Of a DNA stretch of 64,000 bases, positions 35,515-50,989 are shown piece after piece; position 1 is the first letter of the stretch; each line of letters begins with the position of its first letter. Made by a program: the position numbers and the translations under genes. Origin of the DNA: Heterocephalus glaber. Taxonomy: Eukaryota; Chordata; Mammalia; Rodentia; Bathyergidae. Under the pieces are notes generated by a model. The model saw only the letters and a list, made by a program, of their open reading frames with translations, had not been told where the DNA came from and did no database searches. The stretch is from NCBI RefSeq assembly GCF_000247695.1, contig NW_004624795.1, positions 9,831,755-9,895,754 of the forward strand, read 5' to 3'.

Positions 35515-35965
35515 TTTGAACAGATGGTCCTCAACTTATGAAGCTTTGACTTACAATTTTTTACTCATAATGGTACAAAAGTGATACATGTTCAGTCGAA
35601 AGTTTACTTTAAATTTTAATCTTTTCCAAGGTAGTGATTATACTCTATGATACTCACGATGCTGGGCAGTGCCCAAAAGTAGTAGCTTCTCTCAGCCACT
35701 AGATCATAAGAGAAAACCAGTGACACTCTACCATGTAGGGTGTTGTCAGCATCTTTTGGATATGATATTCAATCTTTATATGAGATATTAACACTTTTAT
35801 TACAAAGCAGACTCTGTGTCAGATTCTTTTGTTAATGTAAGCAATGTCAACATTCTGAGGACATTTAAGGTAGGCTAGGTTAAGCAATTTTGTTCAGCAG
35901 GTTAGGTGTATTAAATATCATATGATATTTTCAACTTACAGTGCATTTGTTAGAATGTACACTAC
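35515..35965 (+). repeat. Tigger/pogo-like nonautonomous DNA transposon
   Basis: Follows the order of a familiar mammalian element: gatggtcctcaacttatgaa, gtgatacatgttcagtcgaa, catttaaggtaggctaggtt, gttaggtgtattaaatat, ttttcaacttaca. The related ends (cctcaacttat and tcaacttaca) suggest terminal repeats. The family assignment is from memory. Confidence 0.55.
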
Positions 35966-36094
35966 AGAGAATAAAGTCATCAGCATATTTCTAAAATTAA
36001 TTAGACTAGCAGACTAGTTCCAAAATGCCCAGAACCAATTCAGAAATCTCATACATACAAGTCTATTCCTCTAGAACCATTCTAAATTCTAAAA

Positions 36095-36440
36095 CTTATA
36101 TTAGTCAAAGTTCTCCAATGAAACAGGACCAATAGGATACATAAGGAGAATCACTTGGTGCTATCACATATGTGTATAGGAAGAGAGAGACACATTAGGA
36201 GGAATTATGGAAATGCAGGGCCTAATATCTGCAGGATATCCACCAAAATGGAGAACCACAAAAGCTTAATGATTTAGTTACATCCTGAGTCTGAATTCCT
36301 GAGAACCAGGAGAACTAACAGTGTAGCTCCTATTTCCCAGTTTGAAGGCTGAAAAGGTAGGGAAAGATGTTTCATAATGGTTCTGTAAAATATCCTTGCC
36401 TCCATCTTAAGGGCATTATTTTTGTTGAAATAAGTTGGTT
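36095..36440 (+). repeat. Interspersed repeat, copy 2 of the 34878 family
   Basis: Begins attagtcaaagttctccaat and gaaacaggaccaataggata, then ggaggaattatggaaatgca and ctgagtctgaattcctgaga. The right end appears truncated. Confidence 0.55.
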
Positions 36441-36675
36441 TTATTTGCCCAGGCTAAGTGGACCAAGACTTGAAACCCAAGTCATCTTAGATGAGTAATG
36501 TCTGATGAAAGCAAGTGTACTAATTCTTTCATCTTCTTAGAATTTGCTTCAGAGAAAAACATCTTTGAGAAAAATGATTGGGGCCATAGGATGGACAGCT
36601 AGCTAGATGGATTTAGATAAAAGAATGAATATTACAATGACAATCTGTCTCAGTCCACTAACTGATCTAAGGTTC

Positions 36676-36677
<2 letters not shown>

Positions 36678-36713
<36 letters not shown>

Positions 36714-36714
36714 T
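36678..36714. repeat. (GT)n microsatellite
   Basis: About 37 bases of GT with one gtat interruption. Confidence 0.95.
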
Positions 36715-37060
36715 AATCAGTTTCATCAGATGGAGATTATCCCATGCATTCCAAAATTTTTTAAAGTGGGGATATGAAGTGTGACAAACAAATATAGTGA
36801 ATGATCCAATTAAAAAATTATTACCAGAAAACACATTGCCAATAATGCCCCTCAAAATTTCCCCTTCACTTTGAATACATTTATCCCATCATTCTCACCA
36901 TCTCTGAAGCAGCTCTGGAGTCCTCTTTTTTGTCGTCAGTTGTTACAGCTGCCTCCATGTCCAGAATCCCTACAAAGCATTTACCTTTCATGGTAATTCT
37001 GACTTTGGGGTAGAGCCAGAAGCTGCACAGTGTGGGATCTGGTGAATAAAGTGAGAAGAT
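36715..37060 (-). pseudogene. Mariner transposase C-terminal remnant
   Basis: On the minus strand FWLYPKVRITMKGKCF fits the mariner FWLFPKL and KGKRF block, then a GILDMEAAVTT stretch at the IQDIE position, then cttcagagatggtgagaatgatggg, whose shifted reading fits the FQKWQERWDKC tail. The earlier catalytic part is missing. It has the best-kept FWLYPK box of the four mariner pieces in this window. Confidence 0.8.
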
Positions 37061-37099
37061 TTAAATGCTGAACAAATTACGTCTTTGAAAAATTCTTAA

Positions 37100-38030
37100 A
37101 AACATATGAAACCTTGCACCAAAGAAGTAAATAATTTAACACACCAAATTATGTGTGAAAGCACAAATTGAAAGAACCCATAGGTCACTTTTATCCTGAA
37201 ATATGTGTCAAATTGGAAGAATAACTTCATCATTTTAATGTATATGGGAAGGTAAAGGCAAAACTCAAGTCTAAAACAAAGTTTTTCCCCTACAAAAATG
37301 AGACTACAAAAAATTCTTCTCCCAGTGAAACTAGGGGAAGATACCTCATTACCAAGTGAAAAGATGTCCTTAGAAAATTACAAATGCAAGTCAGCTCTCC
37401 TTAAGATTTCTTGCCAAGATTACTTTACTTAGGTGGTCCAAAAGACTTCAAACCATGAACATAGCAAAGACCTGCCCAGAGTGGTAATATTTCAGGCACT
37501 GGACTAACAAAAGCAAATCCTTCTGCAAGAATGTTCCTTAAACCAAGTTTTCAAAGAATTCTCAAATTTCCAAGAAAATGAACCCATCAAACTAAAATAT
37601 CATTAAGCATACAAATATATATATATATATCAAAAGTTAAGCCTAGTGATATATAGATACATATATAATTAAACATACAAGGAAACAAAGCACTATGAAT
37701 AAGAATCAGTTTTAAAAATCCTGAGACCATTTACAGAGGACTTAGATGCTGGAACACTACTACATAGGCTTAGTTTATATGTTCAAAGCAAATTAAAGAT
37801 TATATTGAAAGATCTGTAGGAAACAGCAAACTACAAATAATTACCAAGCAGATTTGAAGAAAAACTAAGTAGAATTTCTAGGATTTAAAATTATAATTAT
37901 CTGGTGAGTGGGCCTCCAGCTATGATGAAATATCTTGTGATAAAACATTCTTTCAATTAAGAATGAGTACGGCCAAATAGATAAAACTGAAGCACCTGTA
38001 TAAATACACTGGAGAGCTACTAAAGTTACC
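37100..38030 (+). repeat. Possible old L1 5' region
   Basis: A-rich, with a (TA)n run at 37616-37630 and phrases such as agaatttctaggatttaaaa that resemble the 5' part of old L1 elements. Low confidence; it may belong with 38830-40560 as one interrupted element. Confidence 0.3.
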
Positions 38031-38114
38031 AGGATGAGAGGGGATAGGATTCTGGAGAGTGAGAGACTACAGAGAAAAGAGATGACATAGCTTTACTAGA
38101 GCCATTTGCCTTTA

Positions 38115-38500
38115 TGTTTGGTGTGTTAGTTACTGTTTTTTTGTTGTTGACACAAAACACCAAACACTCAGAGTTAGAGGGAAAGGAGTGTATTTGGCTT
38201 ACAGTTTGTAGGGGTTTCAGTCCACAGTCAGCTGGCTCCAAGACAGGGATGGCAAACAGACATCACAGAGGAGAAACAACATGGTGAGCACAAGGTAGCA
38301 AAGGCAATAAGGGACCTTCACTGCATCTTTCTGCCTCTTTTATCCCATCCAGACTACCAGGATTGAGACTATGCTAAATTATTCACCCGGGTGTAGTGGT
38401 TTAGTAACACACTCTTAATTCCAGCATCACACATTCCAGATTCAGTTACCTCTGACCAAATGAGGCTTTGGGGGGACATCCAGACCCAAACCATAACAGC
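38115..38500 (+). repeat. Interspersed repeat, second copy of the 9249 layout
   Basis: Runs from gtgtgttagttactgttttt through ggagtgtatttggcttacag and cagtccacagtcagctggct to ccagacccaaaccataacag. The minus-strand open frame at 38026-38241 lies partly in it and is not a gene. Confidence 0.6.
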
Positions 38501-38540
38501 TAGGGAGCAGGAAGCAAACAGTGAGTGGGAAAGGTGGCTG

Positions 38541-38825
38541 TCTTAGTAACTTTGCAGTCTCTGGGGAACCCTATCTGACACCCACAACTTAAAAGAGAGA
38601 TTTATTTTGACTCATGGTTTCAGGTCATGGTTGGCAGATTCAAATGCAGAAACAGCATGGTGGAATGCCTGATCTTCTTGTTACAGGCAAAAATGGGAGA
38701 GGGAATTCAACAGTCTTACCTTGACTAGATCGTATGGGGGAATGGCAGGCTTTTACAAGGCCAGGATAGGGTGGAGGCAATTTTTTTAGTTGCTGTTTTC
38801 CAAGAGCACAGGTCTAGTTAAAATT
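38541..38825 (+). repeat. Interspersed repeat, third copy of the 9249 layout
   Basis: Starts gtcttagtaactttgcagtc, then agagatttattttgactcat and agcatggtggaatgcctgat. It follows the previous copy directly in the same orientation. Confidence 0.55.
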
Positions 38826-38829
38826 CAGC

Positions 38830-40560
38830 ATTGTCAATAGTGATATAAATGAAAACAACTGCCAACCCAGAATTCTATGTCCAATTAAAATGTCCTTCCA
38901 AAACAAAGGTAAAATATAGACTTTAAAAAGAAAAATAAGGCTGTAAGAATTTAGTGCTGTTGGACTGTTATATGAAATACTAAAAGAAAGTGATTAAGCT
39001 GAAAAGAAATGGTACCACATGGGAACTCTTATTTACAAGAAGAAGTAAACGACTAAGAAAATGATAAACAAAAATATTGTGCTGAATAAATAAAGCCCTT
39101 GGGAATGGGGATGTCAGAGTAGAAAGATTCATTAGCTTAATTGTAGTAAATTCATTTCACAAAGAAGACATATCAAAAATTCATCTTGTCTTCTATAAAT
39201 ATATTCATTTTTATGTGTTAATTACACCTGGAAAAAGAAAAAATCTGGAAGAAGAGAAGAAAAATTCTAGGCAATAAAAAGATTGTAATATCTTGCTTGG
39301 TGTGTTGGTTACCTAAGGATATAACATCTCTCAAGATGGATAAAAGTATTACTTGTGTATTTTATTGTAAGATTTAAGCTCAATGTAAATAATTTAAAAT
39401 TAAATTAAATTAAAATTGCATGTGGGTTTCCTATGTAAAAATTAATTAATAAATTAAAAAATTATAGACTTAGAAAATATTTTCATGACTTTGGTGTAGG
39501 AAAAGATTTGTTGATCAAAGCACAAAAAGCAGTACTCATAAAGGGAGAGACAGAGCTGGGGATTTATCTCAGTGGCACCATACGTGCCTCACAAGTATAA
39601 GGTCCTGAGTTCAATCCCCGGTAGCAAAAAAAAAAAAAAAGGAGAGGCAATCAATTGGTTTTCCTTAATTAAGTACTGTTTAGTTGAGACTCCATAAAGA
39701 GTGGACAAGTCATTTGACTAGATAAATACCTAGTTTACATGAAGAACCACTAATAAACCAATATTTAAAAAATGATATGCCAATATACTACCAACTAGAA
39801 CATAGAAATTCACAAATACATCTTTAAAAACTACAATATATAAAATAATGACCATCTACATTGATAATCAGGCACATGATTACCAAATAAATCACATATC
39901 ATTACAAACTCACCACATTGGTAAAAAGGTGGAAAAAAATGTGAAAAAATCTGTGTTAACAAGGTGGTAATGCCAAGAGGGTATAAATGGGTACAAACAC
40001 TCTGGAATTATCTAATAAATTTGATGATTTTTATACCTTATTGCTATGCATTTCTTCTCTCTCTAAGTGTTCATTTTAATAAGACTCTTGTGTGAAGTAC
40101 ATGTAAAAGAATATTCCTAGTATTACAGTTTAAAATGTCCACCAACAGTAGAATAGATAAATAAATTTCGGTCTGTTCCCACATGATGGTCTATTCTACA
40201 GCAAAGACATTGTACGAAGGCTGCTCATCTAGCAATATGAATGAGACTCAGAACAATGTGGATTGAAGAAGGAAGAATCAAAAGAGAAATAGATTATTCT
40301 CTTTACACAGTTTGATAACAAAGTAAACTATATTGCTTAAGTATGGAAATGTAGGTGCTAAAAACTATGATGAAAAACAAGGTAATGATTATAACAAAAC
40401 CAGGACAATGCTCACCTTGTGAGAATGGAGAGTTTTGTGCTCTGAGTTCACAGAGGTCTAAGACTGCAGGCAGTGTATACATGTTTGGTATATGTTTTTG
40501 TATCTATGATAGATTTTTAAATTTAAAAAATTTTGAATTTGTTTGGGCTGTTGTTGATTA
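38830..40560 (+). mobile_element. Old L1 (L1M-type) ORF2 and 3' region, interrupted by a SINE
   Basis: The left part (38870-39010) includes acccagaattctatgtccaa and ggactgttatatgaaatact. The right part includes gtccaccaacagtagaatag, ataaataaatttcggtctgt, the L1 3' phrase near 40190, and a decayed 3' tail to 40560. An ID SINE at 39553-39636 interrupts it. No open frame longer than chance is left. Confidence 0.6.
39553..39636 (+). mobile_element. ID-type SINE
   Basis: Reads gagctggggatttatctcag, then gtcctgagttcaatccccgg and tagc plus poly(A). Near-matching flanks (aagggagagaca before, aaggagaggca after) look like an imperfect target duplication. Confidence 0.92.
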
Positions 40561-40564
40561 AGAC

Positions 40565-42450
40565 CAAGACCTTGGCCAATATTTCAGAAGAAACAGTTAT
40601 GTTTTAGTCTGGAACCTACTAGGCATTGGATAATATCACATCAGTATTGCAAAATACCTGGTGTTCAAGAAGAAATAAAATTTGGAAGTTGTTTTGAATA
40701 CCACAATAAGCAAACAAACATACAAAACTCAGGGAAGTTAGGTAACTTGCTCAAGCTAGAATATTCTGTGATAGGTCAGACCAGAATCCCACATAGGACA
40801 ATGAAATTAATCATACATTGCCATTTACCATAAGAAAATCTCCCAAGTCACCTGTCAATTCTTGCTCACACTACTCTTGTACTTAGAAGTGGAGCATTTT
40901 GTATCCTTTCCCTTGCATGATTGCCCATGACACAGATCATTTGATATAGCAATGTTAACCATTTACAGTTTCCTAGGTAACCAAATTATTTTTGCCTACT
41001 CCGATTATGATTAAATGAAAATATTGATCAGCATTTCACCTTATTCAAATGAACAAATCTCAGTGTTACCAATTGTTTTCAGTCTATCTCTGATATGTAT
41101 TTCTAACTTCACTTTTTATTTTCTCTCATTCATTCTTTCGTAAATGTTGTCTGCAGACCCATTAGCATTAGAACCAACTAGAACATGGAACATGCTTAAA
41201 ATATAGTTTTTTGAAAAGTACTGTAACAGAGAAATCTAAATAGATTCTAACAGAATTTTTAAAGAAGTACTTGGAATTCTCCATTTCACGCAAGTTGACT
41301 TTTATGCCCAATGTCATAAACATTGCATGTGGGCTTCATATATAAAAATTAAAGAGAGACATTAAATTCAAAGTAATTTTCTAAGAATTCATGATTTATC
41401 TTATTATCCTGTGTTCTAATACTTAATATCTCTGATGACAAAGTAGCAATCATTCTTTGAATGGCTATATTATGATGCCTAAACAACAAACAAAATTGGT
41501 TCTTTTACAAATTACAACCAAGTTTCTCCTCTTTAAGTTTCAACTGCTCTAGATGTGTTGAAGTATAAATAGTCACAGTGGCAGGGACAGAAGGGATTAG
41601 TTAATCCAAGATCATCATTTGGCATGTAAGAAAACTAAACCCCAGAGACGATTTGGAATATTTGCAAGTTTGAATAGAAACTTCTTTGTTATAATCATAT
41701 AAAAAGTTATTGTCTGTTACCATACCAGAATTCAATTGTCTGGGCCTCAGGCAATTGTTTTGTTTCTAGTGCATAAATGAGTACAGAATCTAGAAGGTAA
41801 TATGTACAGGTGAAATTAGAATTTTTGCTTGGATTTTATGAGAAGAATATGATTCAATTTTAAAGGTATCTAAATTTTATTCATTGGTTCTGCTATTTGA
41901 TCTTTTCAGCATAAAGTTGTATAATGTTTCACTTGATCAATATAACAAAATGTATTCCACTGTTTTATTTAAAGCTTAATTCATTCTAAAAATGACATGT
42001 TTATAGATAAAATGTATATAGAATAGAAAGGTTAAAATAGAAAGATTAAAAAATAAGTGAAACTACTGTGGCTTATTTTTATTTACTACACCATCAGGAA
42101 AAGAGATTTGGAGTTTATCTAAGCAACCAGGCTTTCAAATTTAGTCAAAATGCTCTGGAAATAGAGAGGAAAAAACAAGATGGGATGTATTCAAAAATGA
42201 CTTTAGTTTGTATTATTTCTTCAAGATTGATTTTTTTAAAAATCTATAATGTAATTTCTTCTCAACAAACACTAATTGGGATTTTGTACCTACCACTCAG
42301 ATATTGTTTTTGTCAAGCATGATAATAACCTCCTGAACATTAAAGCCAACAGGCAAGCTGTCTTATCCTACTTAAATTCTTAGCAGTGGTAATACATTTG
42401 TCCATTCCTCCCTTCTTCAAATGCCTTCTTCTCTAGGCCTCCATAGTAAT
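40565..42450. other. No recognisable feature
   Basis: AT-rich. The open frame at 42068-42322 lacks a recognisable motif. No repeat named. Confidence 0.5.
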
Positions 42451-42454
42451 CCCC

Positions 42455-42875
42455 TGTGTTGGTTAATTTTATGTGTCAGGTCGAATAGGCTTTCGTATCC
42501 TTATATTTATTTGGTCAGGCAAGTCTGGATGTTGCTGTGAAGGCATTATTTAGATGTGCTCAACATTTAACTCAGTAGGTTATAATGTGGGTAATCTTCA
42601 CCCAACCAACATTTAGAAAACAAAGTTGACTTCTCCAAGGAATAGAGAATTCTGTGAGCACCTTTGGACTGGTGCTGCAAAACTAGTTAACATTAATTCT
42701 TTCCTGGTCCTCCAGTCTGCTTGTCTATCCTGCAGTGTTTCGATTTACCAGACTCCACAATCACACAAGCAATTTATTAAAAATAAATCTCTCTCTGTCT
42801 CTTTTCCCTTCCCCCACACACTCTCTCTCTCTCATCCTATTGGTTCTGTTTCTTTGAAGTCTTTTGACTAATACA
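42455..42875 (-). repeat. Interspersed repeat, copy 3 of the 34878 family, inverted
   Basis: On the plus strand it begins tgttggttaattttatgtgt (the reverse complement of the 34878 family end) and finishes ctattggttctgtttctttg and actaatacaca. A pyrimidine run at 42790-42835 corresponds to the microsatellite position of copy 1. The open frame at 42626-42871 lies inside it. Confidence 0.65.
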
Positions 42876-42879
42876 CATC

Positions 42880-44000
42880 TTCTTTGTTGGCTTCTCTTCC
42901 ACATTATGATATCCAAAAGTTACTGTGCCCAGGACTTAGTCATGGGACTCTGTCTACACATTCTCTCCAGGATATCAGTGCCTATTCACAGGTTTTAAAT
43001 ACCATATCAATGCTAATCATTCCGAGATATTCAGACTTGACCATTTACTAGAACTACCAGTAGACAAGTCTAGTAGATATTGCAAGCTTAACATGGCTAA
43101 CATCAAATGCTTAATTTCCTCATCCAGATCTACTGTTGGCCAGTATTTTATCTCACAGTAAATGGATCACCATTCCTTTGTTACTTTCAGTGCCATCTCT
43201 GAAGAAAAGTAAGAGGGATCCTAGGAACTGGGCAAACTTGGATTATCTATCAAAGAAACTGCCTTCCTGCTCATATGCTAAATCAGCTATTCCTTGGAAT
43301 GCTGGTCATACAATGAAAAAACAACAACAACAACAACTAGCTAATGATGTGACTGCCATGTAATTTAACCTGTAAAATCCTTCTCTCTTCAATAACCACG
43401 TGTAGGATAAAGTGCTCGGGAGTGCTGTAGTCCAGTTGACTGCCTCTGGACATTGTAAATTGCTAACAATCTCTGCCCAGCCCACCACTACGTAATCCAC
43501 TGACAATCTCCTGTCTGACTTGCCACTGCTGGACCTTGAGGGGGAGTTGAAGTCTGAGTGTGCTGTTTCTCTCTGAAGATAGGTGGCGCACTTCTTAGAA
43601 ACCTCCAGATTGAGGCATTCCGCACCTTGCCTTCTAAGTTCTCCATAAGGTTGAGAAATATGCAGGGCACTTTACAGACTAGATTCAGTATGTGAAGGAT
43701 ATTGTGTTGAGAGAGACAACCATGCCCAGCCTAACAATGTCCTAAGGCCAGAAGATATGGCCTCTTCTACCCACCTGTTGGGGAACAATTTAGAAAAGCA
43801 CTTACCTCTATGAGTGAGCGTGTGTGTGTGTGTGTGTGTGTGTGTGGTTTCTGATAAAAACGAAGGAGTTAAATAAAATGAGCCTTTTTTCAAATAAGTT
43901 CAGTTTCAGTGTCTCTCAATAGTTCTAGAATTTCATTCAAGAATAACTGGTTCTTCAAAATTTCCAAGCAAATTGTATCAGCCCCCAAATTTCTTTGTTC
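42880..44000. other. Unassigned, with short microsatellites
   Basis: Contains (ACA)n at 43319-43337 and (GT)n at 43819-43847. No gene recognised; open frames over the GT run are artefacts. Confidence 0.5.
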
Positions 44001-44008
44001 TCTAGACG

Positions 44009-44160
44009 CTTGTTATTCCAAGCGTGGTCATTCCTTGGACCCCAAGGAGGATCCACATTCCCTCAGAGCTTTCTGGAGATAGAAAATTTCAAGCCCCACT
44101 TGAATTGGGAAGAATTTACATTTTAACAAGATCCCCAAGGATACCTACACACAGTAAAAG
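44009..44160 (+). repeat. MER5A-like (hAT-Charlie) nonautonomous element
   Basis: Order of the MER5A consensus: ttccaagcgtggtcattcct, tggaccccaaggaggatcca, aatttcaagccccacttgaa, catttta and acaagatccccaaggatacc. The terminal parts have drifted. Confidence 0.65.
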
Positions 44161-44164
44161 GTGA

Positions 44165-44760
44165 AGAGTATTATGCATTAGCACCTACTAAAGGCTTCTC
44201 TAGTTAGATGTCTTTACTAGGCACACTTGCTTAGCAAACATCTGGAGACTTTTAGCCAATGATATTTAAGTGAATATCACCTTCAAAAAGTCTTCTTTGT
44301 ATACATTGTTATTTTGCTAAATCATTACACTAATACTGATAAATTGCTAAGTGATGCTTATTATCACCAAATTACAGATAAGAAAGCTTATATTAAGGTG
44401 AGATGATGTATCCCTACATTATACAATCACAGTGCCCACTAGTCTGGGCTCACACATCATCTCCAATAGCCCTGTTAGGAATGGGAGATTCTTGGCCACA
44501 TTCCTTCCCTTCCCCAGCCTGAGCAGTTTATGCTCTGTCAGAGAGATGTGTGGGGGCTGCTCTGGACATGGAATTTTTAAATTCCCACAGATACGAAAAG
44601 TAAATCACATTCTCCAAGTTATTCGGAGTCGAGCTAAAAATCCAATTATCACCTCACTAGCTAACACTGTAAACCGCTACATTTACCAGGAGCTAACAGA
44701 TAACCTTAAAAGCACTCACTCCACTCAGGGTATGACCTACATCTGCAGTTACTCAGTGCA
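44165..44760. other. No recognisable feature
   Basis: The open frame at 44432-44821 has no recognisable domain and runs into the MIR that follows. Nothing else supported. Confidence 0.45.
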
Positions 44761-44764
44761 TCTG

Positions 44765-44985
44765 CTCAGAGCTGTGATGTGGGTTAGAATGGCAGGCAGG
44801 CAGACCTGGTTTAAATTCTGACCCTGACTCTTTCTTACTAGACATGACACATGGGCAAGTTGTTTAGCCTTTTAGGGCCTTAGACTCCATCACTAAGGTA
44901 GAGATTGTTTGCCTGAAAGTAAGAGTTATTCTTGAAATTAAGGGAGGCAGTGAATGTATAGTGCTTAACATAACCTTTAGCTCCC
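44765..44985 (+). repeat. MIR remnant
   Basis: Good MIR order: gcagacctggtttaaattct, gaccctgactctttcttact, gggcaagttgtttagccttt, aattaagggaggcagtgaat, tagtgcttaacataacc. Confidence 0.75.
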
Positions 44986-44989
44986 AAAA

Positions 44990-45313
44990 CAGATGATAAT
45001 GGCAGGTATTACCATTCACCTCTCTGAGAAAGTTTCCTTTTCTGTTAAATTAGGGAATTGATCTGAACAACCCCCAACATTTTTCCATGACCTATACTGA
45101 GACGTTTAACTGATGTTTACCCTTCAGGAGAGCTTGTCTTGCTTTTTTAACAACATAAAGGTAGATTTATATAACTAAATCATGAGACTGGTTCCTGAAT
45201 GAGATCTCTAAGAACATTTAGGGGAAATAAACTGGAGAAGTTATTTTATTTTGATTTGAATATTATGAATTCAATGAGATGATCCACACCAAAAAAAAAG
45301 AAAGAAAGAAAAA

Positions 45314-45349
<36 letters not shown>

Positions 45350-46030
45350 AGTCCTTTAAATCAATGGAATTTTAAAATTCCCTCTTTTAAGTTGGAAAAT
45401 AACAGTAGGTATTGGCCTCACACTAAAAGATGATGAAAGTCAAAAGTGCTGGAGTTACAATGCTACAGAATCAGGCCTCCCAGAGGACGGGCAGCTAAGG
45501 GAGAGGTATGTCTCAGCAGGACTCCTCATGTGTTAAATCTCCAAGAAACAGACAGTTAATTCCTTAGATATGTGCCTTGCCTTAAAGATTAGAAAAAGAA
45601 GTTTTAAAGGCCTACAGCATGTATGCTGAGTCACCCTAGACTCTATTATTGCAATAGCGAGGATGTGCCTCTTGACCTCCACCTCCACGGAGCATAATTT
45701 CCTGTGAACAGACTTTCACATGAGCCCTGAAAGAGCTACATTTTCTCTTTTTGGATTACTGTTACTGTTATGTTCATGACCCACTTGACACAAAAGGATG
45801 AATTGAAATAGCACATAGAACATTTTCACTTTTTGGATCTTAGAGGAGAATTTCAGATTCTTTCCTTTAAATGTCTCCTGTGTTGTTTGAAAAAAAACTA
45901 AACACAATATATATTATGTTAGAAAATAACCAAAAGAAGTGATTTTATTTCCTCACTGGATATTTGACTGTCTTCCTTTAAAAAGAGGCTTTAAACTACT
46001 ATTTGTTGTTTAATTTTTGCCAAAGTTCAA
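44990..46030. other. Unassigned, with an (AAAG)n microsatellite
   Basis: An A-rich (AAAG)n array lies at 45291-45350. I see no gene. Confidence 0.5.
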
Positions 46031-46044
46031 TAAGATGATTTTTT

Positions 46045-46132
46045 GTGTGTGTGGTACCGGGGATCAAACTCAGGACCTTGCACTTGCAAGGCGGGGTGGC
46101 TCCACTGAGCTAAATCCCCACTCCTTAAAAAT
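46045..46132 (-). mobile_element. ID-type SINE
   Basis: Antisense ID body from gtggtaccggggatcaaact to gagctaaatccccactcc. The direct repeat atgatttttt (46035-46044 and 46133-46142) brackets it, although T-richness makes the edge uncertain. Confidence 0.92.
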
Positions 46133-46144
46133 ATGATTTTTTTT

Positions 46145-47000
46145 AAAGACACTAAAAAGTAATATTTTTTCAGATTCTGAGGTGTGTAGGAAAGATGTTT
46201 TGCATACAGGAAAATAGATGTCATTCTAATCCTATCATCACATGAGCTTTGTCTTTAAGAAACAGAAAATCTATAACATCTTCTTCCTGACCTAACTCTA
46301 ATTCTATAATATATAGAATGAATCAGAAAGTGATTTCAGAGTCAACTCTGCTTTTATCATTCTGTCTATCATCAAACCACCCTTTATTGAATGCCTATTC
46401 CATTAGAATTAGGGTTGAAACTGGAAATACATAAAGATGAAACAAACAAGCAAAAGCAAGACAGACAAAAAAAAAAAAAAAACACCTTTCCTAGTTACAA
46501 GGAGTTTCCACTAAAACAGGGAAAGAACACTAGGAACCAAAGCAAAACAAAGCAAAAATTTTATATTTTATATTTATATTGTAACATACATAAAATACCT
46601 GAGTAATACTGTGAAATAATCGTACCCTGAAGTAGAGGGGAGGATGCAACATTTATATAATTATATTTCACCTTATTCATCAGGATTTGGGTGCCTTTTT
46701 GGTCTGTGATGGACTAGAGAGACATGACATCATTTCACCCTAATGTATTCATTAGTGCCAGCAGTGTGATGGCAATTTGTGGAGGACCCGCTTATATGCA
46801 GCACGTTTGTCTGAGTGACCATATCTCCTAGTTAGGATTGGCCAGAAGATACATATCTGTCCACAGTAAGGAGTGAAGCCAGAATGTGTTTCAAAATTTA
46901 AGGGTCCTCAAATTCTCACCATTATGCTATATATTGCCTTTGGGATAGGAAACCTAGGTTCCCTTAAGTTCTTTGTAAGAGCATCTGTAAAGTCAAAACT
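46145..47000. other. No recognisable feature
   Basis: AT-rich with a poly(A) run at 46469-46485. Nothing else supported. Confidence 0.5.
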
Positions 47001-47004
47001 GTTA

Positions 47005-47470
47005 ATATGATTCTTGCCACTGGGGTTGTGTTGCTGTTTATTCTGATGGTGCAGAAGCAGAAGTGGGTGAGCTCCCGGCACTTCCCATGAACATAAGACT
47101 GTGCTTGTTACATTCTTCGCAGCCGCACATTCATGATGTGGGACTGGGGTTTCTGAAGAAGTTGTCCGGTAAAGCAGTATATGGTCTTCATTTCATTAAG
47201 TCCTGACCTTTAGGTCCAAGTACATTTAATATCCTGTGTGACAAATTTGGAAGTATACCTAAAGCACTCCTTTATTGTTGAAGTAAAAGGATGCTCTTGA
47301 GGAATAGGGCTTATGAAATTATTGAATTGTTAGCTGAACTTGCCCCCTCTTTTATTTGAATGTGCAACCAATAAACAATGATTCAGACCGGAGATATTTG
47401 GCAGATAGTTTCTCAAAAATAAATGAAGTAGACTTGTCACGTTACTGAAAACAATGTTACCAATGATATA
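47005..47470 (+). other. Unidentified segment with a short hydrophobic frame and polyadenylation-like signals
   Basis: From 47007 a frame reads MILATGVVLLFILMVQKQKW, then VSSRHFP and a stop near 47088, giving a short membrane-like stretch. Later sequence has aaccaataaacaatg near 47366-47382. It could be the 3' part of an unrecognised processed pseudogene or chance. I do not recognise the family. Confidence 0.25.
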
Positions 47471-47654
47471 ATTTGAGCTTCCAAGTGAAAATTAAAACTT
47501 TGGAAAATGCATCTGCTAACATAAGCTTCCTGAGAGCTGAGACTTTTCTAATGACATTCTTGGTGATATTAACTGTGATGTTTTTTATATTTAGAAGATT
47601 TGCCTACCTTAGGGAATCAGCATTTTCCAAACGATCAATGCATAATGCTACGAA

Positions 47655-50985
<3,331 letters not shown>

Positions 50986-50989
50986 CACG

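Noticed and set aside
44432..44821. 129-codon plus-strand frame
   Set aside because: It runs into a MIR repeat and has no recognisable motif.
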